A stretch of 10,704 nt of DNA, taken from NCBI GenBank assembly GCA_016763335.1, contig JAESUD010000329.1, positions 1-10,704 on the forward strand, given 5' to 3'. The notes under the pieces are model-generated. The model ran no database searches and was not told the origin of the DNA. It saw nothing but the letters and a program-made list of their open reading frames with translations. This DNA comes from Emcibacteraceae bacterium (lineage in GTDB: Bacteria; Pseudomonadota; Alphaproteobacteria; Sphingomonadales; Emcibacteraceae). A program made the translations under genes and the position numbers. Positions 1 through 6,892 of the stretch are shown in pieces; position 1 is the stretch's first letter; every line of letters starts with the position of its first letter.

Positions 1-1
1 A

Positions 2-1075
2 AAAATTCGCAGCACTGTCGCCGATCTTACTAAAAGGATCGCTGATGTTTGTGGGTTACCCTCTAGCGGAAAAGAGCGTCGCCGTATATTTTCGATGTTT
101 CAGTGTTGGGTGCTTAAGGATACTGTTGGTGAAAGCCTTCTCTACGGAGATCATAATACTGACAAAAATACTGGCCTGTTAAACTGGACGAGCAATTTTA
201 TTAAAACCGCCGCCACCGCTAAGGCACCACCCTACTGGGTTAATTTCATTGTAAATTTTGATGTTAATTATCAGAAACGCCGAATTCAATTCCTTATTCA
301 GGAATTAAATGATCAATATTCAAACTATCCAAATCAAGTAAATGAACTTGATGACTGTAAAATGTCTCTCTATCAAATACTTGAAGAAATAAAACATTCC
401 GACACCCTCGACCGTCTAAATGATCAACAAATTTCACACATAAGGAATTTTGTTTCAAAGATTATCGATTTTCCCTTCACAGACGATATGGCATGTAGCA
501 AAAACCTCGCCCATCTTTCGGCCCATGAAGACGATATTACACAAATACTCAATACCCTTTTCCCGGTCATTGGACTAGACAATATTAGAAATGAAACTGA
601 CGAGCTTATCGTCAAGCAGCTCAATAACTCCTGGAGCGAAACATTCAAGCAAAACATAATCACCAGTTATCTGGGTTTTGCCTTTTGGGATGTAATTACA
701 TTTTCTATAATGGGAGCCAATTCTATTGGTGAATTTGACGAGATATTAGTCAACCGCATTAGCCCTAACGATGAGCTTACGTTAAAAACACATCCCCTGG
801 AAATGCCCTTAAAAGGCACAGCCATGAGAAGCTTTGGTGCTTTTTTTAGCCGCGAAGACAGGGAAAATGATTATCTATGGGGCAGCCTGAACGGCGCCGA
901 AAGATTAATCGATTTGTTATATAAACAAGCACAATCCGAACAAGTCGCTGACAAATTTAATCTGGCTGAAATAAAAAAACGAGCCTTTAAAAACATTCTA
1001 AAAGCCGAGAAAGAACATTTACCAACAATCCCGGAACTTTTTAAAGATATAGAAGCCCGAATTAAAAGCCTCTAA
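2..1075 (+). CDS. Patatin-like protein, C-terminal part (DUF3376-type), 5' end outside window
   Basis: The reading frame is open from base 2, upstream of the first ATG at 95, so the gene enters from the left edge; 357 residues and the TAA stop are visible. I recognise the C-terminal region of the long patatin-related proteins (TIGR03607/DUF3376 type) common in Alphaproteobacteria. The clearest signature is at visible residues 270-306, with the strings LKGTA, FGAFF, RENDYLWG and GAERLIDLL, preceded by NRISP at 251-255. The N-terminal patatin domain with its Ser-Asp dyad and GXSXG motif, which would make it a lipid acyl hydrolase, lies outside the window, so catalysis cannot be judged here. No signal peptide or clear membrane segment is seen in this part. 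It converges on sufT with no intervening base and is unlikely to be functionally tied to the suf operon. Family assignment is from memory of the motif; substrate is unknown. Confidence 0.75.
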   Translation, partial: KIRSTVADLTKRIADVCGLPSSGKERRRIFSMFQCWVLKDTVGESLLYGDHNTDKNTGLLNWTSNFIKTAATAKAPPYWVNFIVNFDVNYQKRRIQFLIQELNDQYSNYPNQVNELDDCKMSLYQILEEIKHSDTLDRLNDQQISHIRNFVSKIIDFPFTDDMACSKNLAHLSAHEDDITQILNTLFPVIGLDNIRNETDELIVKQLNNSWSETFKQNIITSYLGFAFWDVITFSIMGANSIGEFDEILVNRISPNDELTLKTHPLEMPLKGTAMRSFGAFFSREDRENDYLWGSLNGAERLIDLLYKQAQSEQVADKFNLAEIKKRAFKNILKAEKEHLPTIPELFKDIEARIKSL

Positions 1076-1489
1076 TTACATAAAGCCCATTTCAAGACGA
1101 GCAGCTTCCGACATCATTGACATGTCCCACGGTGGCTCCCAGACGAGCTCCACTTGAACATTACCGACACCTTCAACTTCACGCACCCGGCATTCAACCT
1201 CTCCCGGCATCGTTTCAGCAACAGGACAATTGGGTGATGTGAGTGTCATACTTACAGTAATGTCCGCATAATCATTGACATCAATGTCATATATCAAGCC
1301 AAGTTCATATATATTCACCGGAATTTCAGGATCAAATATTTCACGGATTTTTTCAGAAGCTAAATTTTGTAAATTTTGCTTTTCATCAGCCGTTATAGGC
1401 TCTCCACCACTTTTCGAAGTTGTGTCAGACGATTTTTTTTCGTCCTCATTTTCTGGTCGCTCATTTAAAAAGCCATCTAAGAAGCTCAT
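1076..1489 (-). CDS. sufT: SUF system Fe-S assembly protein SufT (MIP18/DUF59 family)
   Basis: This 137-residue protein is an accessory factor for maturation of cytosolic Fe-S proteins, the bacterial relative of the eukaryotic MIP18/CIA2 proteins. The DUF59 fold spans about residues 40-120. It holds the signature DPEIPVNIYELGLIY (53-67) and TLTSPNCPVAETMPG (82-96), where Cys88 is the conserved, probably functional cysteine. Residues 7-35 form a hydrophilic, acidic/serine-rich leader (PENEDEKKSSDTTSKSGGE) that looks disordered and is longer than the bare domain. The ATG at 1489 is preceded by AAGGA about 7 bases upstream, which overlaps the end of sufS and so suggests translational coupling. 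It is the last gene of the suf operon, 14 bp after sufS. Its TAA directly abuts the stop of the convergent patatin-like gene. The family is certain; the exact biochemical role of SufT is less well settled than that of SufBCD. Confidence 0.93.
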   Translation of the reverse strand: MSFLDGFLNERPENEDEKKSSDTTSKSGGEPITADEKQNLQNLASEKIREIFDPEIPVNIYELGLIYDIDVNDYADITVSMTLTSPNCPVAETMPGEVECRVREVEGVGNVQVELVWEPPWDMSMMSEAARLEMGFM

Positions 1490-1503
1490 ATCAAATTCCT
1501 TAT

Positions 1504-2739
1504 TTACGCAAAAATTCTGTTTACCTTATGAAGCCCGTCAATTAGCCGGTCAACATCGCCTAAAGTGTTATAAAGTCCAAAAGATGCCCGTGCTGTCGCC
1601 GGAATATCCATAAAATCCATGACCGGCTGTGCACAATGATGGCCCGTACGAATGGCTATACCGTCCTGATCCAGGATCGTACCTATATCATGAGGATGTG
1701 CCGCTTTCATGGTAAAGGATATTATCCCCGCCATTTCATCAGCCCGCCCGCGAAGTTCAATACCATCAACTTCTTTTATTTTTTCTAAAGCATAATCAAG
1801 AAGCATACTTTCATGATTATGAATATTATCAAACCCAAGACTGTTAACATAATCTATCGCCGCCGCAAATCCAATACCACCGGTAATATGCGGGGTGCCT
1901 GCCTCAAATTTATGGGGAAGATCATTAAAAGTCGTCTTTTCAAATGTCACCGACCGGATCATGTCGCCACCGCCTTGATATGGTGGCATGGCGTCAAGTA
2001 ATTCTTGTTTTCCGTAAAGCACCCCTACACCCGTAGGGCCATACATTTTATGGCCAGAAAACACATAAAAATCTGCGTCTAATTCTACCATGTTAATAGC
2101 CATATGCGGCAGAGCCTGACAACCATCAACAAGGACAAGAGCGCCAACTTTATGGGCCAACTTTATAATTTCCTTGATCGGCGTAATTGTCCCAATGGCA
2201 TTGGAAATATGGGTAATGGCGACTAATTTTGTTTTTTCGCTTAGTAATGCTTCATATTCTTCTAGTAGAAAATTACCACGCTCATCAATTGGGCTCACAG
2301 TAATGGTCAGCTCTTTTTCATCGCGCAGCAACTGCCAGGGTACAATATTTGAATGATGTTCCATCCGGCTTAAAATTATTTCATCACCAGAAGATAAATT
2401 TTGCCGCCCCCAGCTTTGCGCCACCAGATTTATTGCTTCAGTGGCGCCGCGAACAAAAATAATTTCCTTAGACGATTTTGCACCGATGTGATCGGCTATT
2501 TTTTCACGAGATTCTTCATATTTCGCTGTAAGGGCTTGCGATAAAAAGTATCCGCCGCGGTGAATATTAGCATATTCATTAGAATAACAGTCACTCACCG
2601 CATCAATCACACATTGTGGTTTCTGCGCGCTTGCCGCGCTATCAAGAAATGTCAGCGGCTTACCGTAAATTTCCTGTCTGAATATGGGAAATTCATTTCT
2701 AATTTCTTCAATATTATAATTATGCTGTTTTGCATCCAT
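1504..2739 (-). CDS. sufS: Cysteine desulfurase SufS (class II, PLP-dependent)
   Basis: SufS converts L-cysteine to L-alanine and leaves a persulfide on its active-site cysteine, feeding sulfur to the SufBCD scaffold. The 411-residue length is normal for the family. Visible landmarks are the PLP-stacking histidine region MEHHSN (126-131), VDGCQA with Asp205 for the PLP ring nitrogen, the Schiff-base lysine in FSGHKMYGPTG (Lys231), the persulfide cysteine in RTGHHCAQP (Cys369), and the substrate-carboxylate arginine in ARASF (Arg384). The short segment around Cys369 is the class II (SufS/CsdA) form, not the long flexible IscS loop. No sufE or sufU partner gene is in the window. The start ATG lies 2 bp after the sufD stop, with GGAGAG about 12 bases upstream inside the sufD end, implying coupling with sufD. 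Confidence 0.97.
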   Translation of the reverse strand: MDAKQHNYNIEEIRNEFPIFRQEIYGKPLTFLDSAASAQKPQCVIDAVSDCYSNEYANIHRGGYFLSQALTAKYEESREKIADHIGAKSSKEIIFVRGATEAINLVAQSWGRQNLSSGDEIILSRMEHHSNIVPWQLLRDEKELTITVSPIDERGNFLLEEYEALLSEKTKLVAITHISNAIGTITPIKEIIKLAHKVGALVLVDGCQALPHMAINMVELDADFYVFSGHKMYGPTGVGVLYGKQELLDAMPPYQGGGDMIRSVTFEKTTFNDLPHKFEAGTPHITGGIGFAAAIDYVNSLGFDNIHNHESMLLDYALEKIKEVDGIELRGRADEMAGIISFTMKAAHPHDIGTILDQDGIAIRTGHHCAQPVMDFMDIPATARASFGLYNTLGDVDRLIDGLHKVNRIFA

Positions 2740-2741
2740 AA

Positions 2742-4058
2742 TTAATCACCGCTCTCCAGCCATGATCCTGCAAGCTCCAGATATCTTGATTTAACCGACT
2801 GTAATTTTATGTCTTCAAAAACTTCCGCAACGAATGCTTCAACCAGCAATGCTTTTGCGGCTTTTTGATCTAGTCCACGTGATTTTAAATAAAAGATAGC
2901 TTCGTTATCTAGCTCGCCTACCGTTGTCCCATGAGAACATTTTACATCGTCGGCATAAATAAGCAGCTCCGGCTTACTATTGGCTTCTGCGCCCCGATCC
3001 AAAAGCAGGTTTTTATTGGATTGATTGGCATTGGTTAACTGGGCATCCTTGGCGACATATACTTTTCCTTGAAAAGCAGACTTTCCGCCCTTATCTAAAA
3101 CACCTCGGTAACTCTGATTGCTGTCACCCTCAGGTTTCATATGTTTCATATGGGTGAAGACATCATGTGAATTACCGTTACGCCCCAAAAACGCGCCTCT
3201 TAAATCTACATTTCCGTATAGACCATTAATAGTTGGCTTTATTTCCGTACGGCTGATTTTACCACCAATATTGAGCGAATAATGTTTGAAATTACCGCTT
3301 TCTTTTACATCTGCCAATGTTTGGTTCATGTGAATTGTTTCATTGCCTTCTTGTTGAAATTGATAAATTTCAAGCTTGGCCTTTTCACCCACAATCACTT
3401 CCGTGACATTTTGCCGCCAGCAATCAATGTTATCGGGGCTAATAAAATACTCGATAATTTGCGCTGAAGACGTACTTTTAATATTTATAAAGTTTTTTAA
3501 TCTCAATGACTTAGCTTGTGATTTTTCTGATGCTATATGAAATATCTGAATTGGCTCAGCCAACTTTATATTTTCATCAATGATAAGCACAAACCCACCT
3601 GTCATCAGAGCGGTATTTAATTCTCCAAGACTATCTTGATTTTTACTTTCCTGAAAAACTTGTTCCGCATGCTCAGGGTTTGCACTAATAAATTCATTAA
3701 GACTTGTTAAAACAACACCCTGCTGTTTTTGAACATCTGACAGTTCACTATTAAAATACCCATCAACAAAAACAACTTTTGAACCTAAAACACCCTCTAA
3801 AGCATATTTTTGAATTATATCCGTATTTTCTGTCGCTATTTTTTCTGACGTTTCATAAATAGTCGTTTTTAACAGATTTAAATTAGTATATTTCCATTCT
3901 TCTACTTTCGGTCCCGGCAAGCCAACTTCAATAAAGCTAGAAATTGCTTTCGCCCGCACGTCATTTAACCATGCAAGTTCAGCATTTGGCAAGATATGTC
4001 TATGCGCATTAAAATAATTTGCGTAATTTCGTCCATCAAAATGATTTTTTTCTGTCAT
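2742..4058 (-). CDS. sufD: Fe-S cluster assembly scaffold protein SufD
   Basis: SufD pairs with SufB on a SufC dimer to make the SufBC2D scaffold, where clusters are built. It is 438 residues, typical of the family. The C-terminal half is the SufB/SufD beta-helix core, with recognisable strings RGAFLGRNGNSHDVFTHM (287-304), SYRGV (316-320) and the hallmark DDVKCSHGTTVGEL (370-383). In that hallmark Cys374 and His376 correspond to the cysteine and histidine that E. coli SufD contributes at the SufB interface. The N-terminal third is the usual variable helical region, with GLPGPKVEEWKYTNL (46-60) as its most conserved stretch. The gene starts 11 bp after sufC, with AAGG upstream of the ATG, and is followed 2 bp later by sufS. 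No abnormal residues were noticed. Confidence 0.96.
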   Translation of the reverse strand: MTEKNHFDGRNYANYFNAHRHILPNAELAWLNDVRAKAISSFIEVGLPGPKVEEWKYTNLNLLKTTIYETSEKIATENTDIIQKYALEGVLGSKVVFVDGYFNSELSDVQKQQGVVLTSLNEFISANPEHAEQVFQESKNQDSLGELNTALMTGGFVLIIDENIKLAEPIQIFHIASEKSQAKSLRLKNFINIKSTSSAQIIEYFISPDNIDCWRQNVTEVIVGEKAKLEIYQFQQEGNETIHMNQTLADVKESGNFKHYSLNIGGKISRTEIKPTINGLYGNVDLRGAFLGRNGNSHDVFTHMKHMKPEGDSNQSYRGVLDKGGKSAFQGKVYVAKDAQLTNANQSNKNLLLDRGAEANSKPELLIYADDVKCSHGTTVGELDNEAIFYLKSRGLDQKAAKALLVEAFVAEVFEDIKLQSVKSRYLELAGSWLESGD

Positions 4059-4069
4059 GGCATCTAACC

Positions 4070-4831
4070 TTATGCTGCGTTTTCATCAATACCGAGGCCA
4101 GCATATCCGTTTTTTTCAAGTTCAAGCGCCAAACTTTTATCGCCCGTTTTAACAATTTTTCCATTAGCAAGAACATGGACAAAATCTGGGACTACATAAT
4201 CAAGAAGGCGTTGATAATGGGTAATCACCAATATTGATTTTTCCGGACTGCGCATTCTGTTAATGCCATCCGCAACAATTCGTAACGCATCAATATCTAG
4301 GCCACTATCGGTTTCATCAAGCACAGAGAAAATTGGCTCCAACATGGCCATTTGCACCATTTCATTACGTTTTTTCTCGCCGCCGGAAAACCCAACATTA
4401 ACGGCACGCTTTAGCATTTCTGGCTTCATTTCAAGTTCTTCAGCTTTAGCGCGAATAAGCTTCAGGAAATCAACGGCGGCCATATCATCTTCGCCGCGAT
4501 ATTTTCGTAAAGAATTAATCGCTGCTTTAAGGAAGTTCATATTTGAAACACCCGGGATTTCTACCGGATATTGAAACCCAAGGAAAACCCCTTCGCCGGC
4601 CCGCTCATTTGCTGTAAGTTCAAGAAAGTTTTTGCCCTTAAATGTGACTGATCCTTCGGTAATTTCATAGCCTTCTTTTCCGCATATTGCATATGCAAGA
4701 GTTGACTTACCCGCGCCATTAGGCCCCATAATCGCATGAACTTCGCCAGGGTTTATCGTTAAATTAAGTCCCTTAAGAATTTTCTGTCCTGCGACTTCTA
4801 CATGTAAATTTTTAATTTCCAACATTGTCAT
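4070..4831 (-). CDS. sufC: Fe-S assembly ATPase SufC (ABC-type)
   Basis: SufC is the cytosolic ABC ATPase whose dimerisation drives conformational change in the SufBC2D scaffold. The 253 residues contain all nucleotide-binding motifs: Walker A GPNGAGKST (36-44), Q-loop Gln87 in FQYPVEIPG, signature FSGGEKKR (148-155), Walker B ending in SVLDE (169-173) followed by the SufC-typical TDSGLD, and the switch histidine in VITHYQR (His205). There is no membrane domain or signal peptide, so this is not a transporter subunit. The coding start at 4831 gives MTMLEIKNL. An in-frame ATG two codons later is an equally plausible start, and the upstream ribosome binding site (GAGAC) is weak for both. It lies 18 bp after sufB and 11 bp before sufD. 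Confidence 0.97.
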   Translation of the reverse strand: MTMLEIKNLHVEVAGQKILKGLNLTINPGEVHAIMGPNGAGKSTLAYAICGKEGYEITEGSVTFKGKNFLELTANERAGEGVFLGFQYPVEIPGVSNMNFLKAAINSLRKYRGEDDMAAVDFLKLIRAKAEELEMKPEMLKRAVNVGFSGGEKKRNEMVQMAMLEPIFSVLDETDSGLDIDALRIVADGINRMRSPEKSILVITHYQRLLDYVVPDFVHVLANGKIVKTGDKSLALELEKNGYAGLGIDENAA

Positions 4832-4849
4832 TTTCGTCTCAGCATTGGC

Positions 4850-6304
4850 TCAGCCAACACTCCCTTCTAAACTAATTCCTAGTAATTTTTGTGCCTCTAC
4901 GGCAAATTCCATCGGTAACTGCATCATCACTTCTTTACAAAAGCCATTAACAATTAACGATACTGCCTCTTCCACATCTAGACCGCGCTGCAAACAATAA
5001 AAGAGTTGCTCTTCACTGATTTTTGATGTGGTTGCTTCATGCTCTAATTGCGCTGTCGGGTTTTTCGCCTCAATATATGGCACTGTATGAGCGCCGCATT
5101 CATCACCGATAAGCAGACTATCGCACTGGGTAAAATTGCGAGTATTTTCAGCATTTGGCATTACCTTTACCAACCCGCGATATATATTTTGTGCTTTCCC
5201 TGCTGATATTCCTTTGGATATAATTGTGGATGAGGTGTTTTTACCGATATGGATCATTTTAGTGCCCGTATCAGCTTGCTGATAATTATTAGTAATCGCC
5301 ACAGAGTAAAACTCACCAACCGAACCATCGCCAATTAACAAACAGCTCGGGTATTTCCAAGTAATGGCAGAGCCCGTTTCAACCTGTGTCCAAGATACTT
5401 TTGAATTTTTACCGCGACACGCCGCACGCTTGGTAACAAAGTTAAAAATCCCGCCTACGCCATCTTTATTTCCAGGATACCAGTTCTGCACCGTTGAATA
5501 TTTTATTTCCGCATCATCCAGAATTATGAGCTCAACCACTGCCGCATGAAGCTGATTTTCATCGCGCATTGGGGCTGTACATCCTTCAAGGTATGATACG
5601 TATGAGCCCTCATCGGCAATGATCAGGGTACGCTCAAACTGTCCTGTATTTGCTTCGTTAATTCTAAAGTATGTGCTTAGTTCCATCGGGCAACGAACAC
5701 CTTTAGGAATATATACAAACGTGCCGTCCGTAAAAACCGCACTATTAAGTGTCGCATAAAAGTTATCTGCTGCCGGCACCACTGAACCAAGGTACTTTTT
5801 CATAAGTTCGGGATAATCTTGTGCTGCTTCGGAAATTGAACAGAATATCACGCCCCTTTTCTTTAAAGCTTCACGGAACGTGGTGGCTACAGATACGCTA
5901 TCAAACACGATATCAACCGCAACCCCGGAAAGCACTTCCTGTTCTTGCAAAGAAATGCCAAGTTTTTCATAAGTCTTCAGTAGCTCTGGGTCCACCTCAT
6001 CGAGGCTTTTTGGTCTGTCGTCAGCTGATTTGGGAGCTGCGTAATAATAAATATCCTGAAAATCAGGTTTTTTATAATCAAGCATTGGCCAATCCGGCTC
6101 TTCCATGGTTAACCATTTTTTATAAGCTTTAAGCCGCCATTCCAACAGCCATTCCGGCTCCTTTTTTTTGGCAGAAATAAACTTAATGACATCTTCATTT
6201 AGGCCTTTTGGGGCTTTTACCATTTCAATATCAGTTACAAAGCCATATTTATAATCGCCTGAAACTTCTTCAACGGTTTGTCTTGTTTCTAATGTACTAA
6301 CCAT
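4850..6304 (-). CDS. sufB: Fe-S cluster assembly scaffold protein SufB
   Basis: SufB is the core scaffold subunit that receives sulfur from SufS and carries the nascent cluster. At 484 residues it is full length. Conserved features include [19 protein letters not shown] (198-216), the cysteine of [14 protein letters not shown] (Cys242), the QNWYPG stretch (273-278), and [18 protein letters not shown] (390-407), whose Cys394 matches the essential C-terminal cysteine of E. coli Suf[11 protein letters not shown] (420-429) follows, with the His/Glu pair implicated in cluster binding. The start ATG follows the regulator stop after a single base and has a strong AGAGG ribosome binding site 6 bases upstream, inside the regulator gene. 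It is the only gene in the window that ends in TGA. It lies 18 bp before sufC. Confidence 0.98.
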   Translation of the reverse strand: MVSTLETRQTVEEVSGDYKYGFVTDIEMVKAPKGLNEDVIKFISAKKKEPEWLLEWRLKAYKKWLTMEEPDWPMLDYKKPDFQDIYYYAAPKSADDRPKSLDEVDPELLKTYEKLGISLQEQEVLSGVAVDIVFDSVSVATTFREALKKRGVIFCSISEAAQDYPELMKKYLGSVVPAADNFYATLNSAVFTDGTFVYIPKGVRCPMELSTYFRINEANTGQFERTLIIADEGSYVSYLEGCTAPMRDENQLHAAVVELIILDDAEIKYSTVQNWYPGNKDGVGGIFNFVTKRAACRGKNSKVSWTQVETGSAITWKYPSCLLIGDGSVGEFYSVAITNNYQQADTGTKMIHIGKNTSSTIISKGISAGKAQNIYRGLVKVMPNAENTRNFTQCDSLLIGDECGAHTVPYIEAKNPTAQLEHEATTSKISEEQLFYCLQRGLDVEEAVSLIVNGFCKEVMMQLPMEFAVEAQKLLGISLEGSVG

Positions 6305-6305
6305 C

Positions 6306-6773
6306 TTAAACCTCTACTTTTTTATTAGCACGTGCCGTATTTTCTTCCGTTTTTAAGGAAAAATCATACGGTTGTTCAGCCATTTCTGAAAGAGTAACAC
6401 TGTCGAGCGCCTCATAAACGGCTTGATTAATTTTATCCCATTTATGCCGTGTAAGGCATATTGGCTCATAATCACAACATGAATCCTCGCCATTGATACA
6501 GTTTGTCAGCTGTACCGGCCCATCAACTGCTTCTACAATATCAGCAATTGATATATCCAGTTTTTTTGAATTCATGGAAAAACCACCACCGATACCCCGG
6601 TGCGAAACAAGCAGGTTTGCCTTGGCCATTTTGCCAAGGATTTTACTCACTGTCGGAAGCGGAACTCTGGTGTTTTTGTTAATTTCATGCGCAGTATGAA
6701 TAACATCCGGACGAGCGGCAATGTTGCTCATCAGAACAACAGCATAATCCGCAAGGTTGGAAAGCTTAATCAT
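6306..6773 (-). CDS. Rrf2-family SUF system Fe-S regulator (IscR/SufR-like)
   Basis: This is a transcriptional regulator of the SUF-associated Rrf2 branch (TIGR02944-like), expected to sense Fe-S status and control the operon it heads. With the ATG at 6773 it has 155 residues. The winged helix-turn-helix covers about 26-60 ([20 protein letters not shown]) with the wing GIGGGFSM after it. The cluster-binding loop has Cys92, Cys99, Cys100, Cys106 and His110, spaced C-x6-C-C-x5-C-x3-H; IscR of E. coli uses three cysteines and a histidine in the same region. The frame can be extended one codon to a TTG at 6776, but GAGG at 6781-6784 sits 7 bases from the ATG and only 4 from the TTG, so ATG is preferred. 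sufB begins 1 bp downstream. Whether it represses, activates or does both cannot be read from the sequence. Confidence 0.9.
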   Translation of the reverse strand: MIKLSNLADYAVVLMSNIAARPDVIHTAHEINKNTRVPLPTVSKILGKMAKANLLVSHRGIGGGFSMNSKKLDISIADIVEAVDGPVQLTNCINGEDSCCDYEPICLTRHKWDKINQAVYEALDSVTLSEMAEQPYDFSLKTEENTARANKKVEV

Positions 6774-6780
6774 CAAACAG

Positions 6781-6784
6781 CCTC
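6781..6784 (-). promoter_or_regulatory. Ribosome binding site of the SUF regulator gene
   Basis: GAGG on the minus strand lies 7 bases before ATG (6771-6773). The adjacent TTG (6774-6776) would have a spacing of only 4, so this site decides in favour of the ATG start. Confidence 0.65.
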
Positions 6785-6787
6785 ATA

Positions 6788-6808
6788 AATAGGTTTCATT
6801 TTCCTATT
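6788..6808. promoter_or_regulatory. Inverted repeat AATAGG-N9-CCTATT over the suf promoter start region (candidate operator)
   Basis: Perfect 6-bp arms (6788-6793 and 6803-6808) are separated by 9 bases. The distal arm overlaps the predicted -10 element and the rest covers the expected transcription start. A protein bound here would block the polymerase, so a repressor operator is a reasonable guess. The binding protein is not known from the sequence; the adjacent Rrf2 regulator is the obvious candidate. It could alternatively form a small hairpin in the leader RNA if transcription starts upstream of it. Confidence 0.4.
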
Positions 6809-6836
6809 ACATGGTGTTGATTTGAGCCTTTGTCAA
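6806..6836 (-). promoter_or_regulatory. Predicted sigma70-type promoter of the suf operon
   Basis: The minus strand has a perfect TTGACA -35 element (6831-6836). The -10 is either CATGTA at spacing 17 (6808-6813) or TGTAAT at spacing 19 (6806-6811). This puts the start of transcription near 6799, about 25 bases before the regulator ATG. The promoter is called from consensus only; the -10 choice is uncertain. A TATATT at 6835-6840 could be the -10 of a second promoter further upstream but has no good -35. Confidence 0.5.
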
Positions 6837-6843
6837 TATAAAT

Positions 6844-6860
6844 AAGACTAAATTGGTCTT
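6844..6860. promoter_or_regulatory. IscR type 1-like operator upstream of the suf promoter
   Basis: AAGACTAAATTGGTCTT is an imperfect palindrome centred at 6852, with a single mismatched pair. Its core GACTAAATTGGTC (6846-6858) agrees at 12 of 13 positions with the core GACTRWWWYAGTC of the E. coli type 1 IscR motif, as I remember that consensus. It lies just upstream of the -35 element, and the gene immediately downstream encodes an Rrf2/IscR-type regulator. Autoregulation by the [Fe-S] form is therefore the natural inference. Its position near -53 would fit activation at the proposed promoter or repression of an upstream one. Confidence 0.6.
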
Positions 6861-6892
6861 TTTTGTTAAATTATTGATAAATAAGCATCTTA

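Noticed and set aside
424..663. Small minus-strand open frame inside the patatin-like gene
   Set aside because: It lies antisense to a clear coding sequence, has no family resemblance and no ribosome binding site worth noting; a shadow frame.
6328..6337. AGCACGTGCC here and an identical copy at 9340-9349, resembling a parS core
   Set aside because: Only the CACGTG core matches; the flanking bases of parS are absent. Both copies simply encode Ala-Arg-Ala near gene ends.
6774..6776. TTG as the start codon of the SUF regulator
   Set aside because: The adjacent ATG has a better spaced GAGG (7 versus 4 bases) and gives the family-typical N-terminus MIKLSN.
6844..6865. Inverted repeat followed by a T-run on the plus strand as a rho-independent terminator
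   Set aside because: The stem is only 5 bp with a 7-base loop, and no plus-strand gene precedes it. The operator reading explains it better.
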